From NCBI RefSeq assembly GCF_030815985.1, contig NZ_JAUSXM010000001.1, positions 1,240,001 through 1,304,000 of the forward strand: a stretch of DNA of 64,000 bases. Direction: 5' to 3'. The first letter of the stretch is position 1. Each line of letters starts with the position of its first letter. Positions 37,827 through 47,201 of the stretch are shown here, one piece after another. The stretch is from Paenibacillus sp. W2I17 (GTDB lineage: Bacteria; Bacillota; Bacilli; Paenibacillales; Paenibacillaceae). A program made the position numbers and the translations under genes. The notes below the pieces were generated by a model. That model saw only the letters and a program-made list of their open reading frames with translations. It made no database searches and had not been told where the DNA came from.

Positions 37827-39394
37827 TGTGCACCTCGCTGCTCATTTCCCATAAGAAAATTGCGATATTCTGTAGGCGATAACTTAACAAGTTTCTCAAA
37901 CTGTGTTACAAAATAATCCGCATTCTGAAATCCTACACGTGCAGCAACCTCGTACATTCTCAGATCCGTCTGGCGCAATAACTTCTTCGCCTCATGAATA
38001 CGCAGGTTCAGCAGATAGTCATTGAAATATTGATTGTAGCTTTTGCGGAATAATCGCCCAAGATAAACGGGATTCATATAGAAGAGCGCAGCAATGCTTT
38101 TGAGATTGATGTTCTCAGTATAATTTGCATCAATATATCGTTTGATCTTGCTGATATCTCCTTTGGATCGCTCCATTCGTAAATGAGAGACATAATCCTC
38201 GGCTTCCTCCAACGCGATGAGAAATGCATTCTTCAATAGTCGTAAATTCCAACCTTCATGATTTTGTTGTGCCAGCTCCTTTAGCTGCTGCAACCCTTCA
38301 TCATTACCACCCATTTCGTGGACTACAGCAAGAATACCCGTTATATAACGCAAAAGAGAACCCGATACAGCCTGAGGAGAAAATCGATTCATATGAAACA
38401 ATTTGAATTTCTCTTCTACAATCTCGTGATAAGCTGACCTATTCCCCTCTTCCAGGCTCAAAATTAATTGATCCACCTCGTCTTGATATACATTGAAAAC
38501 AAACAGCGGTTTGTCCTTGATCTCCGTATAACGTACGATACCTCCAGTTTCAGCATACTTATGCTTGGCTGCTTCTTCAGCCGCCATAAGGGATTGTGGG
38601 ACATCACCAATTTCTTTGACGAGTGTTCCTGCGTAAAGACCGATATCCAAGTTAAACCTTTTGCTCAGTGTTATATGAATATTATGCAGTTTATCCTGTA
38701 ACGCCGAGCCCCCTTGATGATGATCAGGCCACAACAGTAATAAAGCAAACATGCCGCGTTGTTGCTCACTGATGAACATTTTGCATAAATTACTCTCCAG
38801 AGAATGTACTGCTTCACGTAGCTCTTCAATGGTAATTTTAATTTCATCTAATCCGGTCTGAAGTTCAATCAAAGTCATGAGCAGACTTGAACTACGATTG
38901 ATCCCAAGCATCTCGGCATATCGATGTTCATCTTCCTTCTGTACATGGCCTTTGATCACATCCTCCAGCATGATGTTACTCGCCTGCCCCTCAGCCAAAA
39001 GAATATGTTTTCTTTTATTGCAAATCAGATTAGCCGACTTCTGCAACGTCACCGTCAGTTCTTCATCATCAATAGGCTTCAGGATATAGTCATGAACACC
39101 GTACCTGATTGCCTGCTGTGCATATTTGAAGTCATGATAACCACTGATGATAATGAACACAGGTTCCAGATGTGGCATTTTCTCTACGGCACGTATCAGT
39201 TCCAGTCCATCCAGGATTGGCATGCGGATATCTGTTATAATCACGTCTGGTTGCAGGCTTTCAATCAGATTTAATGCCTCTGCACCGTTCTCTGCCTCTC
39301 CGATAATCTCCATATTAAGATACATCCAATTTATGAGTTCATACAGCCCCTTTCGTACATACATCTCGTCATCTACCAGTAATACTTTTAACAT
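37808..39394 (-). CDS. YesN-type response regulator with AraC domain (importer 2)
   Basis: 528 aa. Receiver with Asp8/Asp9 and phospho-acceptor Asp55 (IITDIRMP), Lys in YILKPI; long linker; AraC/XylS domain at the end (YTENINLKSIAALFYMNPVY, YEVAARVGFQNADYFVTQFE). I start at ATG 39394 (MLKVLLVDDE), 9 nt after AAAGGGG; the frame is open 15 codons further. It probably activates the tandem binding proteins and permeases downstream. Confidence 0.92.
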   Translation of the reverse strand: MLKVLLVDDEMYVRKGLYELINWMYLNMEIIGEAENGAEALNLIESLQPDVIITDIRMPILDGLELIRAVEKMPHLEPVFIIISGYHDFKYAQQAIRYGVHDYILKPIDDEELTVTLQKSANLICNKRKHILLAEGQASNIMLEDVIKGHVQKEDEHRYAEMLGINRSSSLLMTLIELQTGLDEIKITIEELREAVHSLESNLCKMFISEQQRGMFALLLLWPDHHQGGSALQDKLHNIHITLSKRFNLDIGLYAGTLVKEIGDVPQSLMAAEEAAKHKYAETGGIVRYTEIKDKPLFVFNVYQDEVDQLILSLEEGNRSAYHEIVEEKFKLFHMNRFSPQAVSGSLLRYITGILAVVHEMGGNDEGLQQLKELAQQNHEGWNLRLLKNAFLIALEEAEDYVSHLRMERSKGDISKIKRYIDANYTENINLKSIAALFYMNPVYLGRLFRKSYNQYFNDYLLNLRIHEAKKLLRQTDLRMYEVAARVGFQNADYFVTQFEKLVKLSPTEYRNFLMGNEQRGAQCQDGT

Positions 39395-39425
39395 CCGTGT
39401 GTCCCCTTTCCTCCAACGAAAATAA

Positions 39426-39456
39426 ACCGCCGGTAGCATGTCTCCCTATCGGCGGT
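39426..39456 (-). terminator. Terminator between the remnant and the regulator gene
   Basis: ACCGCCG pairs with CGGCGGT, extended by TAG/CTA, and exits on the minus strand into TTTATTTTCG. It follows the remnant's stop codon by 2 nt. Confidence 0.72.
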
Positions 39457-39458
39457 AT

Positions 39459-39671
39459 CTAATATGGTGACTGTTGTAGTTCGATGATTGATCCACTGGC
39501 CCATGGCATCAGGCAAAACCAGGTGCTGGCTGGCGTACCATCCGCATATTTTTCAGTGACCAGTCCTTCCGAATGACAGAAGCGTTCAGACATCCATCCT
39601 TTTTTGCCATAGCCGAATTCTTGATCATAACGATTATAGGTCTGACACCCCCACCCGATGGTATCCATCAT
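39459..39671 (-). pseudogene. C-terminal remnant of a larger protein, unidentified
   Basis: A 70-residue reading frame with protein-like composition (DTIGWGCQTYNRYDQEFGYG, WMSERFCHSEG, STWFCLMPWASGSI) that looks like the end of an enzyme, not a free-standing small protein. There is no ribosome site before its ATG; the frame is open upstream for some codons and a neighbouring frame reads CNEIADVNL before a stop, which suggests decay by frameshift and deletion. Its own terminator is intact. Between GH95 and a sugar sensor operon, a lost glycosidase is the best guess. 39672-39864 holds nothing else I can name. Confidence 0.5.
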
Positions 39672-39864
39672 GCTAGGATGGTTACATTTTATAGGTTCAC
39701 GTCTGCAATTTCATTGCACAAACGGCTATATTTATTGCGCGAAACGACAAGGAGGTCATATATCTGATATGAATGAGACTTCAGAATACCTGTTTAATAA
39801 ATTTTATTTGCATTGAGCAAAAACACGCCAACTCTTGCCTATATCTTATCTCAGCAAATAAAAA

Positions 39865-39905
39865 GAGCGAATTCGCACGGCAATTTATTCAGCCGGCATT
39901 CGCTC
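39865..39905 (-). terminator. Terminator of the GH95 gene
   Basis: GAGCGAAT pairs with ATTCGCTC, with an inner GGC/GCC pair; minus-strand exit is TTTTTATTT. It lies 18 nt past the GH95 stop. Confidence 0.82.
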
Positions 39906-39922
39906 AGGTAATCGGTAAGTTC

Positions 39923-42241
39923 TTATTTGTTATTCCATTTATCCCCTTTTAATTCAATCATAGCATTGGGGCCAGGGAAGGTTAATTCTATCTTTTGGTC
40001 CAGATAGGATACGGTTACTCTTGATTCTGCAATAGAGCGAATTCTGGTATTTAACAGACGACCATTTTCCCATTCCAGATCTATTTCAAATCCGCCACGA
40101 GCCCGAATACCACGAATATATCCTTTTGACCAAGCTGATGGCAAAGCAGGTAACAATCTGATTACTTCGTTATGACTCTGGAGAAGCATCTCTGCTATCC
40201 CTGCAGTACCTCCAAAGTTCCCATCAATTTGAAATGGAGGATGGTCACAGAACAGATTGGGTAACGTGGAGGAACGAAGAAGTTCCACGATGTTATCGTG
40301 TGCAAGTTCCGACTCCTCCAATCGTGCCCACATGTTGAGAATCCACGCCCGGCTCCATCCAGTGTGTCCACCACCGTGTTCCAGTCTTCTGTCGAGTGTT
40401 ACACGAGCTGCCTTGGCCAGGTCAGGCGTTGATTGCAACGTAATTTGCGTTCCAGGATGCAAAGCGAATAAATGGGAAATATGTCTGTGACCCGGTTCCA
40501 ATTCATCATAATCGTTACTCCACTCTTGGATCTGGCCATGTTTTCCAATGGAGGTCTCCGGTATTTTGGTTAAAGCACTACGGAGTAATTCTCCAAATTC
40601 CTGATCTTCTTGCAATATACGAGTACTCTCAATGCAACGCGTGAAGAGTTCTCTAATAATCTGATTATCCATTGAAGCACCAAAACATAAAGCCCCCGAC
40701 TCTCCATTATCTAATATATAGCGATTTTCCGGTGAGGACGAAGGACATATCACCCAATTGCCGGAAGGATCCTCTATTAGATAATCCAGAATAAACATAG
40801 CCGCATCTTTCATCGTGGCGTAAACTTTTTTAAGAAATTGAACATCTTTATTATATTCGTAGTGGTCCCATAGATGTAATGAAAGCCATGCTCCTCCCAT
40901 AGTCCAAAACGTCGATGTCATGCATACATCCTGCGGAGCAGCGTCTGCCCAGATATCCGAATTGTGATGAGCAACGAACCCCTTGCATCCATACATGGTT
41001 CTAGCGGTTTCCTTTCCCCGGACTTGCAGTCGATCTATAAAATCAAACAATGGAACGTGACATTCAGACAGATTGCAGCTTTCTGCAGGCCAGTAGTTCA
41101 TCTGTGTATTAATATTAATTGTATATTTGCTATCCCATACAGGAAGCATGTCTTTATTCCATATCCCTTGAAGGTTTGCAGGTAAAGAACCTGGACGACT
41201 GCTTGAGATAAGCAGATAACGACCAAATTGAAAGTATAGACTCATCAGTTCCGGATCATGCTTTCCAGCTCTAAGCCGCTCAAGGCGCTGATCGATTGGA
41301 AGTTCGGAATATACAACATCTTTATTTTCATCTTCGAGATGTATATCCATCTTTTTGAATAAGGATTGATAGTCCGAGACATGATCAGCGAGCAGTTCGC
41401 TATATGGTTTTGCGGAAGCAGCATCAATTCTGCGGAGGCACTCCACTTCGAGTTGTTCCTTGGGTACTCGGAAATCCGTGCAAGCCGTGATTAGAATAGT
41501 CGCTGAATTACCATTCTTCAAAGAAAGCTGACCGCTTGAATAATGAACCTGCCCCCCTTCAGATATAAGGCGAATCGCACAAGAAAATCGGATTCCTTCT
41601 TCTCCCCCACTTCTTCCCCGGATGATCAAGTCATTCGTTCCACGCCTCTCGATCCGGTCCAGATAGGATTGGAAACCAACAGGATGCTTAAGAATATCGG
41701 AATAGGCTGTTGATTCCAGAACGGTTCCCCTGCCAAAAACAGTGGAGAAAGATAACTTTCCAGGCACACTAGATTTGAGATGAACAACGAGCACTTGATC
41801 CGGGTAGCTAGCAAAATATTCTCGGCTGTAAATGGATTGATCTGCGGTATAATTCACGTTTACCTTGCCTTGTTTCAGATCGAGATGTCTTTGATATCCA
41901 TTTGGTTCATGTTCACTGTGATCCATAGCGATATAGAAGTCCCCTAATGGCTCATAATGCCTTTGCCCGTCAGGAACACCTACCAGAGTATCTGCTGCGA
42001 ATTCTTCTGCTTCCCTAATCTTACCGTCAAAAATCAGGCTTCTGATCTGAGATAAAGATTCAAGTGCTTGAGGATTATTCCGCTGCATCGGACCACCATA
42101 CCACAGACTATCTTCATTAAGCTGAATTCTCTCGATCTGTGTTTTTCCAAAAATCATGCCTCCAAGAGTTCCATTTCCGATAGGCAATGCCTCTTCCCAT
42201 GTTCCAGCAGGTTGATTAAACCAGATATTTTTGGTCTTCAC
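39923..42241 (-). CDS. GH95 family glycoside hydrolase (alpha-L-fucosidase/galactosidase type)
   Basis: 772 aa, cytoplasmic (no signal peptide). GH95 hallmarks: N-terminal [18 protein letters not shown] and [12 protein letters not shown], the Asn-containing [14 protein letters not shown] segment that activates water, PSSSPENRY with an acidic residue, [12 protein letters not shown], and [11 protein letters not shown] with the catalytic Asp. It probably cleaves fucose or L-galactose from plant xyloglucan-type oligosaccharides after import. GTG start at 42241 with GGAGG 7 nt upstream. Alone in its transcript, in the same direction as importer 2. Confidence 0.9.
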   Translation of the reverse strand: MKTKNIWFNQPAGTWEEALPIGNGTLGGMIFGKTQIERIQLNEDSLWYGGPMQRNNPQALESLSQIRSLIFDGKIREAEEFAADTLVGVPDGQRHYEPLGDFYIAMDHSEHEPNGYQRHLDLKQGKVNVNYTADQSIYSREYFASYPDQVLVVHLKSSVPGKLSFSTVFGRGTVLESTAYSDILKHPVGFQSYLDRIERRGTNDLIIRGRSGGEEGIRFSCAIRLISEGGQVHYSSGQLSLKNGNSATILITACTDFRVPKEQLEVECLRRIDAASAKPYSELLADHVSDYQSLFKKMDIHLEDENKDVVYSELPIDQRLERLRAGKHDPELMSLYFQFGRYLLISSSRPGSLPANLQGIWNKDMLPVWDSKYTININTQMNYWPAESCNLSECHVPLFDFIDRLQVRGKETARTMYGCKGFVAHHNSDIWADAAPQDVCMTSTFWTMGGAWLSLHLWDHYEYNKDVQFLKKVYATMKDAAMFILDYLIEDPSGNWVICPSSSPENRYILDNGESGALCFGASMDNQIIRELFTRCIESTRILQEDQEFGELLRSALTKIPETSIGKHGQIQEWSNDYDELEPGHRHISHLFALHPGTQITLQSTPDLAKAARVTLDRRLEHGGGHTGWSRAWILNMWARLEESELAHDNIVELLRSSTLPNLFCDHPPFQIDGNFGGTAGIAEMLLQSHNEVIRLLPALPSAWSKGYIRGIRARGGFEIDLEWENGRLLNTRIRSIAESRVTVSYLDQKIELTFPGPNAMIELKGDKWNNK

Positions 42242-42465
42242 GTTAAAACCTCCAACGAATTATAATTCCTCACATTTTCATGTTTAGTGTGTTCCGTTTG
42301 TATGTTCTTTCAGTGTACTGTAATCTCTTAAGCATCTAAATGAACAAAATTAACTTGAATTATCACAATCTTATCCCAGCATTAGAGGTGTAATCGTGAA
42401 TTCCGAAACTGACAGTACAAATTCTTTGTTCTGGACAAGGAAGTATAGCTATTGGCAATAAAAAA

Positions 42466-42484
42466 AGCCGCTATAATAGCGGCT
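42466..42484 (-). terminator. Terminator of the MarR gene
   Basis: AGCCGCTAT-A-ATAGCGGCT, nine perfect pairs, exits on the minus strand into TTTTTTTATT. The rest of 42242-42465 shows no gene or clear site. Confidence 0.85.
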
Positions 42485-42527
42485 CTGTTTCGTTCATTTA
42501 TTTAGATTACGTGAATCTTGGCATAAG

Positions 42528-42953
42528 TTATAAGATATTTCGCTCCATTTGTTGCATGAATTGTCTCAATATCAACCGATCTTCCGAAGAAATGGATTGA
42601 AGTAGTTTCTCTTGCTGCTCTCTCCATTTATGCTCAACCGGTTTTTCTAATTCTTTGCCCTTATCGGTTAGAAAGATACGCATAATCCTTGCATCCTGTA
42701 CATCACGCTTGCGATATATAAATCCGTTCTGTTCCAGTGATTTGACCATGTTTGTAACCGTTGGTGGTTCGCATTTCATATGTTCACTTAGTTGCATCTG
42801 TGTTACCCCATCACCCAACCACAGCCGATACAACAAATTATCTTGTCCTACATAGAGATTAAGTTCCCGAAGAGATTCACTATAATTTCGTCGCATTTGG
42901 GAGGAAATTCGATCTAAAGACTGTCGAATTTCACAATCTACTGTATTTGTCAT
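42528..42953 (-). CDS. MarR-family transcriptional regulator
   Basis: 141 aa. Winged HTH (VTQMQLSEHMKCEPPTVTNM, VKSLEQNGFIYRKRDVQDAR with the DxR wing) between N- and C-terminal dimer helices. GGGAGGG precedes ATG by 7 nt. A perfect dyad ATTTAG-CAGA-CTAAAT lies 30 nt upstream and overlaps the promoter spacer, so autorepression is likely; related dyads sit before the LLM and Gfo/Idh genes nearby. The ligand is unknown, perhaps a reactive aromatic or thiol compound given the oxidoreductases. Confidence 0.9.
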   Translation of the reverse strand: MTNTVDCEIRQSLDRISSQMRRNYSESLRELNLYVGQDNLLYRLWLGDGVTQMQLSEHMKCEPPTVTNMVKSLEQNGFIYRKRDVQDARIMRIFLTDKGKELEKPVEHKWREQQEKLLQSISSEDRLILRQFMQQMERNIL

Positions 42954-42982
42954 GAACGATCCCTCCCTAACATCCGAATTAT

Positions 42983-42998
42983 ATTTAGCAGACTAAAT
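42983..42998. promoter_or_regulatory. MarR operator 1 (marR promoter)
   Basis: ATTTAG-CAGA-CTAAAT, 6-bp perfect arms. On the minus strand it lies just before TATAAT, i.e. within the spacer of the marR promoter. It shares TTTAGC and CTAA with operators 2 and 3. Confidence 0.65.
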
Positions 42999-43091
42999 GT
43001 ATCATGGGGATATATAGGTGTCAATTCTCCTTAGTTTCGTCTTTAAGGGCCTTTTCCTATCCAAGTTTCACCCGAAAGATTGGTTTAGTCC

Positions 43092-43832
43092 TTATTTTTT
43101 GGCAAAACCTTGTTTGTTCAAATAGGCCATCATTTGCGGTTGAATACTTCTCTCGAGGTGATCCTGGATATGGTCACTCCATCCTTTTACTTTTTTTACG
43201 GTGAAAGGAGCTCTCGTCGGACGATTTTCATAATACTTCAGCATGGTCTCATCATAAATTGCTAATTTCTCTTGATCCATTGGTTGGTATTGATTATCAA
43301 GCAATACCATGGATTGAGGGAGCCGAGGTTTCAGTTCCGGCTTATCTCCAGCTGGATTACCGATACATAATCCCACCAGAGGGATAACATATTTCGGTAA
43401 ATTCAATACGCCAGATAGTTCGCTAATATTGGCTCTGACCCCACCAATGAAAACTCCGCCAAGTCCCAGCGATTCAGCCGCGGTTAACGCATTTTGTGCC
43501 ATCAGGCCAGCATCGAATGAACCAATCAACAGAAATTCAATATATTCAATATCCACATCCGGAGCGATTTCATGATTTCGGTTGAAATCAGCACAGAAGA
43601 TCCAGAATTCTGCCGCTTCTTCAATATAGGGTTGATCGACACACAGATGTCTGAGTTTTTTTCGAAGTACTGGATCTGTGATGCGTATAATGGATACCGC
43701 CTGCAGAAGACTGAACGATGAAGTTTGATTTGCTGCCTGAAATATTGCATCTATTTGTTCCTCAGTTAGGGGTTGAGATGTGTAAGAACGAAACGATGTA
43801 TGGTTATGAAGCAATTCGAGTGTGTTATTCAT
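43092..43832 (-). CDS. NADPH-dependent nitroreductase, NfsA/FRP type
   Basis: 246 aa FMN enzyme. FMN contacts are seen in LLHNHTSFRSYTSQPLTEEQ near the N-terminus and in GGVFIGGVRANISEL, with the NfsA-type IPLVGLCIGNPAG and a basic C-terminus. It reduces nitro compounds, quinones or flavins with NADPH. AAAGGAGAG is 9 nt before ATG. The upstream LLM monooxygenase, if read in its repaired frame, ends 14 nt before it, so the two form an operon where this enzyme may supply reduced FMN. Confidence 0.88.
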   Translation of the reverse strand: MNNTLELLHNHTSFRSYTSQPLTEEQIDAIFQAANQTSSFSLLQAVSIIRITDPVLRKKLRHLCVDQPYIEEAAEFWIFCADFNRNHEIAPDVDIEYIEFLLIGSFDAGLMAQNALTAAESLGLGGVFIGGVRANISELSGVLNLPKYVIPLVGLCIGNPAGDKPELKPRLPQSMVLLDNQYQPMDQEKLAIYDETMLKYYENRPTRAPFTVKKVKGWSDHIQDHLERSIQPQMMAYLNKQGFAKK

Positions 43833-43971
43833 TAAAAAGCTCTCCTTTATTCGTTGATTCCATTTTCCTGCAATCCGTATTCGTAAGGAACACCCATATT
43901 CTCGCGTAGTGTTTTTCCTTCATATTCCTTATGGAACAAACCGCGTTCCTGCAAGATAGGTACTACCTGAT

Positions 43972-45192
43972 TCACAAAATCTGCAACGCCATCAAAAGTA
44001 CATCGGGCACAACTGAGAATCCGTCACATGCTTCAGCCAAAAACCATTCTTCCAAGAAGTCAGCAACCTGTGTCGGAGTGCCTGCAACGACCGGATGATA
44101 GTTGATGACCCCGTGAGCTAGAACATCCCTTACAGAGAGTCCTTCTTTTAATAACTTTAAGGCTCTCGGAGAACGTGGGTCCATGGGGTTGGCATAAGCA
44201 TTTTTTAACAAGTCTGCCGCTAAAGGTTGATCTATATCTACGGAGTTTACCGATAATGGTAAACCAACCATGGATCCGAGGTAACTTACCCTGCTGGGGA
44301 TTTCCTGAGGATTGAAGCTCATAAGCTGTTTCCGACGATCCAGAGCTTCTTCCTCCGTTGAAGCCAGAGAAAACATAAAACCTGCAAACATTTTGATATC
44401 ATCGGGGTTTCGACCAAAACGTACAGCGCTTTGCCTTATCGCTTGTCTGTGTTCACGGGCAGACGTAATATCATAAGGATTGGCGTACACTCCCGAAGCA
44501 TATTTCCCAGCTAATTCTAATCCTTCACTTCCTCCCCCTGCCTGGAAAATCACTGGCTGCCCTTGCTCAGAGGGCGGAATGGGCAAAGGACCACGAGATG
44601 CATAATATTGACCCTGAAGGTTTATAGGCTGTATTTTGTCCATATCAGCAAATTCCCCTCCTTCTACATCTAACGTCCAAGCGTCTGGTTCCCAACTCCC
44701 CCACAAGGCCTGAACAATTTGTATGCTTTCATGTGCCTTGTCATAGCGCTCTTGGCGATTTTCAACCCGGGCACCGAAATTAGCCGCCGCTAGGGGGTCG
44801 GATGTGGTAACCGCATTCCATCCCACACGTCCATGACTGATAACATCCAGTGCTTTGAACTGACGTGCAATGTTGTAGGGATAGTTAAATGTTGTAGAGA
44901 GGGTAGCCACAAGCCCGATGTGTTGTGTCTCTCTTGCTACTGCCATCAGTGCCAACATGGGGTCCATAGGGAACATAGGCGTCTGTGGGCCTAAATTATT
45001 GGATAATGCTGGAGTGTCAGCGATGAAAATCATTTGAAATTTTCCTTGTTCAGCTAATTTAGCCCGTTCTACATAACTATCCATATTGGTGTAAGCTGCA
45101 GGATCCGTGCCAGGCATTCTCCATGCGCTAAATTCGGCTCCATAACCCGAAACCATCTGTAAAGCCAGTTGCATATCACTTCTTTTTTTCAT
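43972..45192 (-). CDS. LLM-class flavin-dependent monooxygenase, NtaA/DszA type, frameshifted near the end
   Basis: 406 aa as read. Features of the NtaA/SnaA/DszA group: [67 protein letters not shown]. Uses reduced FMN and O2 on sulfur- or nitrogen-containing compounds. The end is abnormal: after DGFSVVPDV the frame runs into LLMALQIL and stops, while the next frame continues [12 protein letters not shown], then [13 protein letters not shown] to a TAA at 43847-43849. One missing base near 43999 explains this; the intact enzyme would be about 448 aa, the family norm. Confidence 0.88.
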   Translation of the reverse strand: MKKRSDMQLALQMVSGYGAEFSAWRMPGTDPAAYTNMDSYVERAKLAEQGKFQMIFIADTPALSNNLGPQTPMFPMDPMLALMAVARETQHIGLVATLSTTFNYPYNIARQFKALDVISHGRVGWNAVTTSDPLAAANFGARVENRQERYDKAHESIQIVQALWGSWEPDAWTLDVEGGEFADMDKIQPINLQGQYYASRGPLPIPPSEQGQPVIFQAGGGSEGLELAGKYASGVYANPYDITSAREHRQAIRQSAVRFGRNPDDIKMFAGFMFSLASTEEEALDRRKQLMSFNPQEIPSRVSYLGSMVGLPLSVNSVDIDQPLAADLLKNAYANPMDPRSPRALKLLKEGLSVRDVLAHGVINYHPVVAGTPTQVADFLEEWFLAEACDGFSVVPDVLLMALQIL

Positions 45193-45255
45193 AACGATTT
45201 TCTCCTTCGTTCTGGACAGGCACAGATATGTGTGCCCTTACTATAGCGCGAATAT

Positions 45256-45271
45256 ATTTAGCATGCTAAGT
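45256..45271. promoter_or_regulatory. MarR operator 2 (LLM-nitroreductase promoter)
   Basis: ATTTAGCATGCTAAGT with a perfect 12-bp palindrome TTAGCATGCTAA at 45258-45269. On the minus strand it overlaps a weak -35 (TTAGCA) placed 18 bp before TATAGT. It lies 66 nt before the LLM start. Confidence 0.65.
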
Positions 45272-45308
45272 ATATGGATGAATCAGATTTTGTTCCGTTT
45301 AGTGAGGG

Positions 45309-46412
45309 TTATAGATATTGACGTTCACCGGTCTGGGCTGATTTCTCGACGGCATCCAGTAACTGATGTAGTTTCACCGCATCCGCGAAAGTAGGTGCTA
45401 AGGTAGTCCCTTCTTGAATATCTTTGGCGAACTTACGATAAGCCTGAGCCATGTTCAGAACAATTCCGGAGTCGTTATATAGAGAATGTGGAGCCGAGTA
45501 ATAGGCATCGGGAATGGTTAGTTCACGAAGCTCGTTGTCCGTAGATCCTGCACCGCTTAATTGATGTGATCCGAATTGAATGGATGCAGGGGCGCTCAGA
45601 ACAATCGTGCCGTTGTCTCCGAAAATTTCAAGTGTGAGTCCTGTCTGATGTTTGACTCCGCCTTGAATATGAACGCTGGCTGCCGCACCATTAGTCAATT
45701 TTCCTGTAATCATGATCTGATCATCCGTTGTTTTCTTGATGACTTTCTGAATATCTACCAATTCAACTTCTGAAAACTGTTGAGCTGTGGTGGCAGACAA
45801 TTCTGTAAAGTCCCCAAGCATATAGGTAAATGCATCCAGATTGTGTCCACCTACAATGGTCAGCAAATTCCCTCCAACTTTCCGGTCAAACAAGTACGCA
45901 GTAGACTTGTCACCAACGCCCCCCATGCCATCTATAGCAATCTTCAGGTTGGCAGATAACACTTTACCGACATAACCTTCTGCCAATAAATCTTTTACAT
46001 ATTGAACGGCCGGGGCTTGTCTAGCCTGTAATCCAATCGCATTTGGCAGTTGTGCGGACGCTATCCATTCCTGCATTTCAAGCGCTTCCTCTGTATTCGA
46101 CCCCAGTGGCCATTCACAATAAATTGGTTTGCCAGCAGGCACGACGGCTTTAACGGCGTTATAATGTTCCTTGACATTAATACTGACAACGACCATATCC
46201 ACATCAGGATGCTGAGCCAACTCCTCCATATTATCAAAGCCGTGATCTGCATAGAAAGCTTCTGCGCTTTTCTTTGCACTCACCATATTACTTGTCCCAA
46301 CCGCTGTAAGCTCGAACTCATCCAAATGCTGAATAGCTGGAATATGTGTTCCACTCGCCCACCCGTTATTAATGGATGCCCCTATGATACCTGTACGGAT
46401 TTTTTTACTCAT
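45309..46412 (-). CDS. Gfo/Idh/MocA-family NAD(P)-dependent oxidoreductase
   Basis: 367 aa. Rossmann N-terminus (RTGIIGASINNGWASGTHIP, where the usual GxGxxG is changed to GASINNG), conserved YCEWPLG (EKP variant, Lys replaced by Trp) and GGNLLTIVGGHNLDAFTYML. Family members act on sugars, inositols or bile pigments. The EKP lysine is missing: the motif reads CEWPLG, which casts doubt on classic sugar dehydrogenase chemistry; this variant occurs in fungal galactose-dehydrogenase-like proteins. Start with GGGAG about 10 nt upstream. A MarR-type dyad lies about 95 nt upstream. Confidence 0.86.
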   Translation of the reverse strand: MSKKIRTGIIGASINNGWASGTHIPAIQHLDEFELTAVGTSNMVSAKKSAEAFYADHGFDNMEELAQHPDVDMVVVSINVKEHYNAVKAVVPAGKPIYCEWPLGSNTEEALEMQEWIASAQLPNAIGLQARQAPAVQYVKDLLAEGYVGKVLSANLKIAIDGMGGVGDKSTAYLFDRKVGGNLLTIVGGHNLDAFTYMLGDFTELSATTAQQFSEVELVDIQKVIKKTTDDQIMITGKLTNGAAASVHIQGGVKHQTGLTLEIFGDNGTIVLSAPASIQFGSHQLSGAGSTDNELRELTIPDAYYSAPHSLYNDSGIVLNMAQAYRKFAKDIQEGTTLAPTFADAVKLHQLLDAVEKSAQTGERQYL

Positions 46413-46503
46413 TGTTAAACATCTCCCTTGTTAAAATTTACAGTATGATCGAATATCGGTTTGCCTCCAGCCCTTATCAGTCACTCATTTCTATGATATA
46501 TTT

Positions 46504-46519
46504 ATTTAGCTTGCTAACT
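46504..46519. promoter_or_regulatory. MarR operator 3 (Gfo/Idh promoter)
   Basis: ATTTAGCTTGCTAACT with arms TTAGC/GCTAA at 46506-46517. It sits just downstream of a possible minus-strand -35 TTGGAT, about 95 nt before the Gfo/Idh start and 160 nt before the HxlR start on the other strand. Confidence 0.6.
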
Positions 46520-46576
46520 ATCCAATCGAGATAACATTAATTATTCTTTCACATTTTAGGTAAACTAAAATTGTTT

Positions 46577-46611
46577 TGGTGTTGACACCATCATAGATGT
46601 ATTTGTTTTAT
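46577..46611 (+). promoter_or_regulatory. Promoter and dyad of the HxlR gene
   Basis: -35 TTGACA (46582-46587), 18-bp spacer, -10 TTTTAT (46606-46611). The -35 lies inside a perfect 14-bp palindrome TGGTGTTGACACCA (46577-46590). A second dyad, GTACATCTTTTTGTAC, lies at about 46640-46655 next to the ribosome site, in the position of the dyad before the first HxlR gene. Confidence 0.5.
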
Positions 46612-46678
46612 TAGCAAAGAGGGCAATTTAAATGAACATAGTACATCTTTTTGTACCTTTGGATCAGGAGTGATATGA

Positions 46679-47023
46679 ATGAGAGTTTGCAACGAAGGAT
46701 TTGAACAAGAGTTTATAGATGGAAAAAGTGACATGTACGCCATAGCTTTTACTCAGAATGTCCTTTCTGGGCGTTGGAAATATTTTATCTTATGGTACCT
46801 AAAAGACGAAACACGGCGATATACGGATATCAAAAAATTCCTTGGAGATCTGTCTCAAGGCTCCCTTACAAAGCAGCTTAAAGAGTTGGAGAATGATGGT
46901 GTTATTCAACGTGATGTATATCCGGAAGTTCCTCCGCGAGTTGAGTATTCGTTAACAGACAAGGGAATGAAGTTACTACCGATCCTTGAAAAGATGGAGG
47001 ACTTTGGCAAAGAATACGGCTAA
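46679..47023 (+). CDS. HxlR-family winged-helix transcriptional regulator
   Basis: 114 aa. Family core: LSGRWKYFILWYLKDETRRY, SQGSLTKQLKELENDGVI and the wing PEVPPRVEYSLTDKG. Cys4 is near the N-terminus and could be a redox sensor. CAGGAG lies 8 nt before ATG. Divergent from the Gfo/Idh gene, which it may control together with the MarR protein. Confidence 0.88.
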   Translation: MRVCNEGFEQEFIDGKSDMYAIAFTQNVLSGRWKYFILWYLKDETRRYTDIKKFLGDLSQGSLTKQLKELENDGVIQRDVYPEVPPRVEYSLTDKGMKLLPILEKMEDFGKEYG

Positions 47024-47155
47024 GCAACTTAAACTAGGCTTCCATATTACTTATCTTTGTTAAAGGGGGGATGATATGTTTTTCTTCTTTTTTTCTCCTT
47101 GCTTTTGGTGCTGTTCTGACTATCGCCTCTGTTCGACTTCTCCTTATAGACAAAT

Positions 47156-47178
47156 AAAGTTGCTATTGTAGCAACTTT
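47156..47178. terminator. Bidirectional terminator
   Basis: AAAGTTGCTA-TTG-TAGCAACTTT, ten perfect pairs, between the convergent HxlR and diguanylate cyclase genes. Confidence 0.82.
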
Positions 47179-47201
47179 ATTAAAAGACATTTTTAGATTT
47201 C

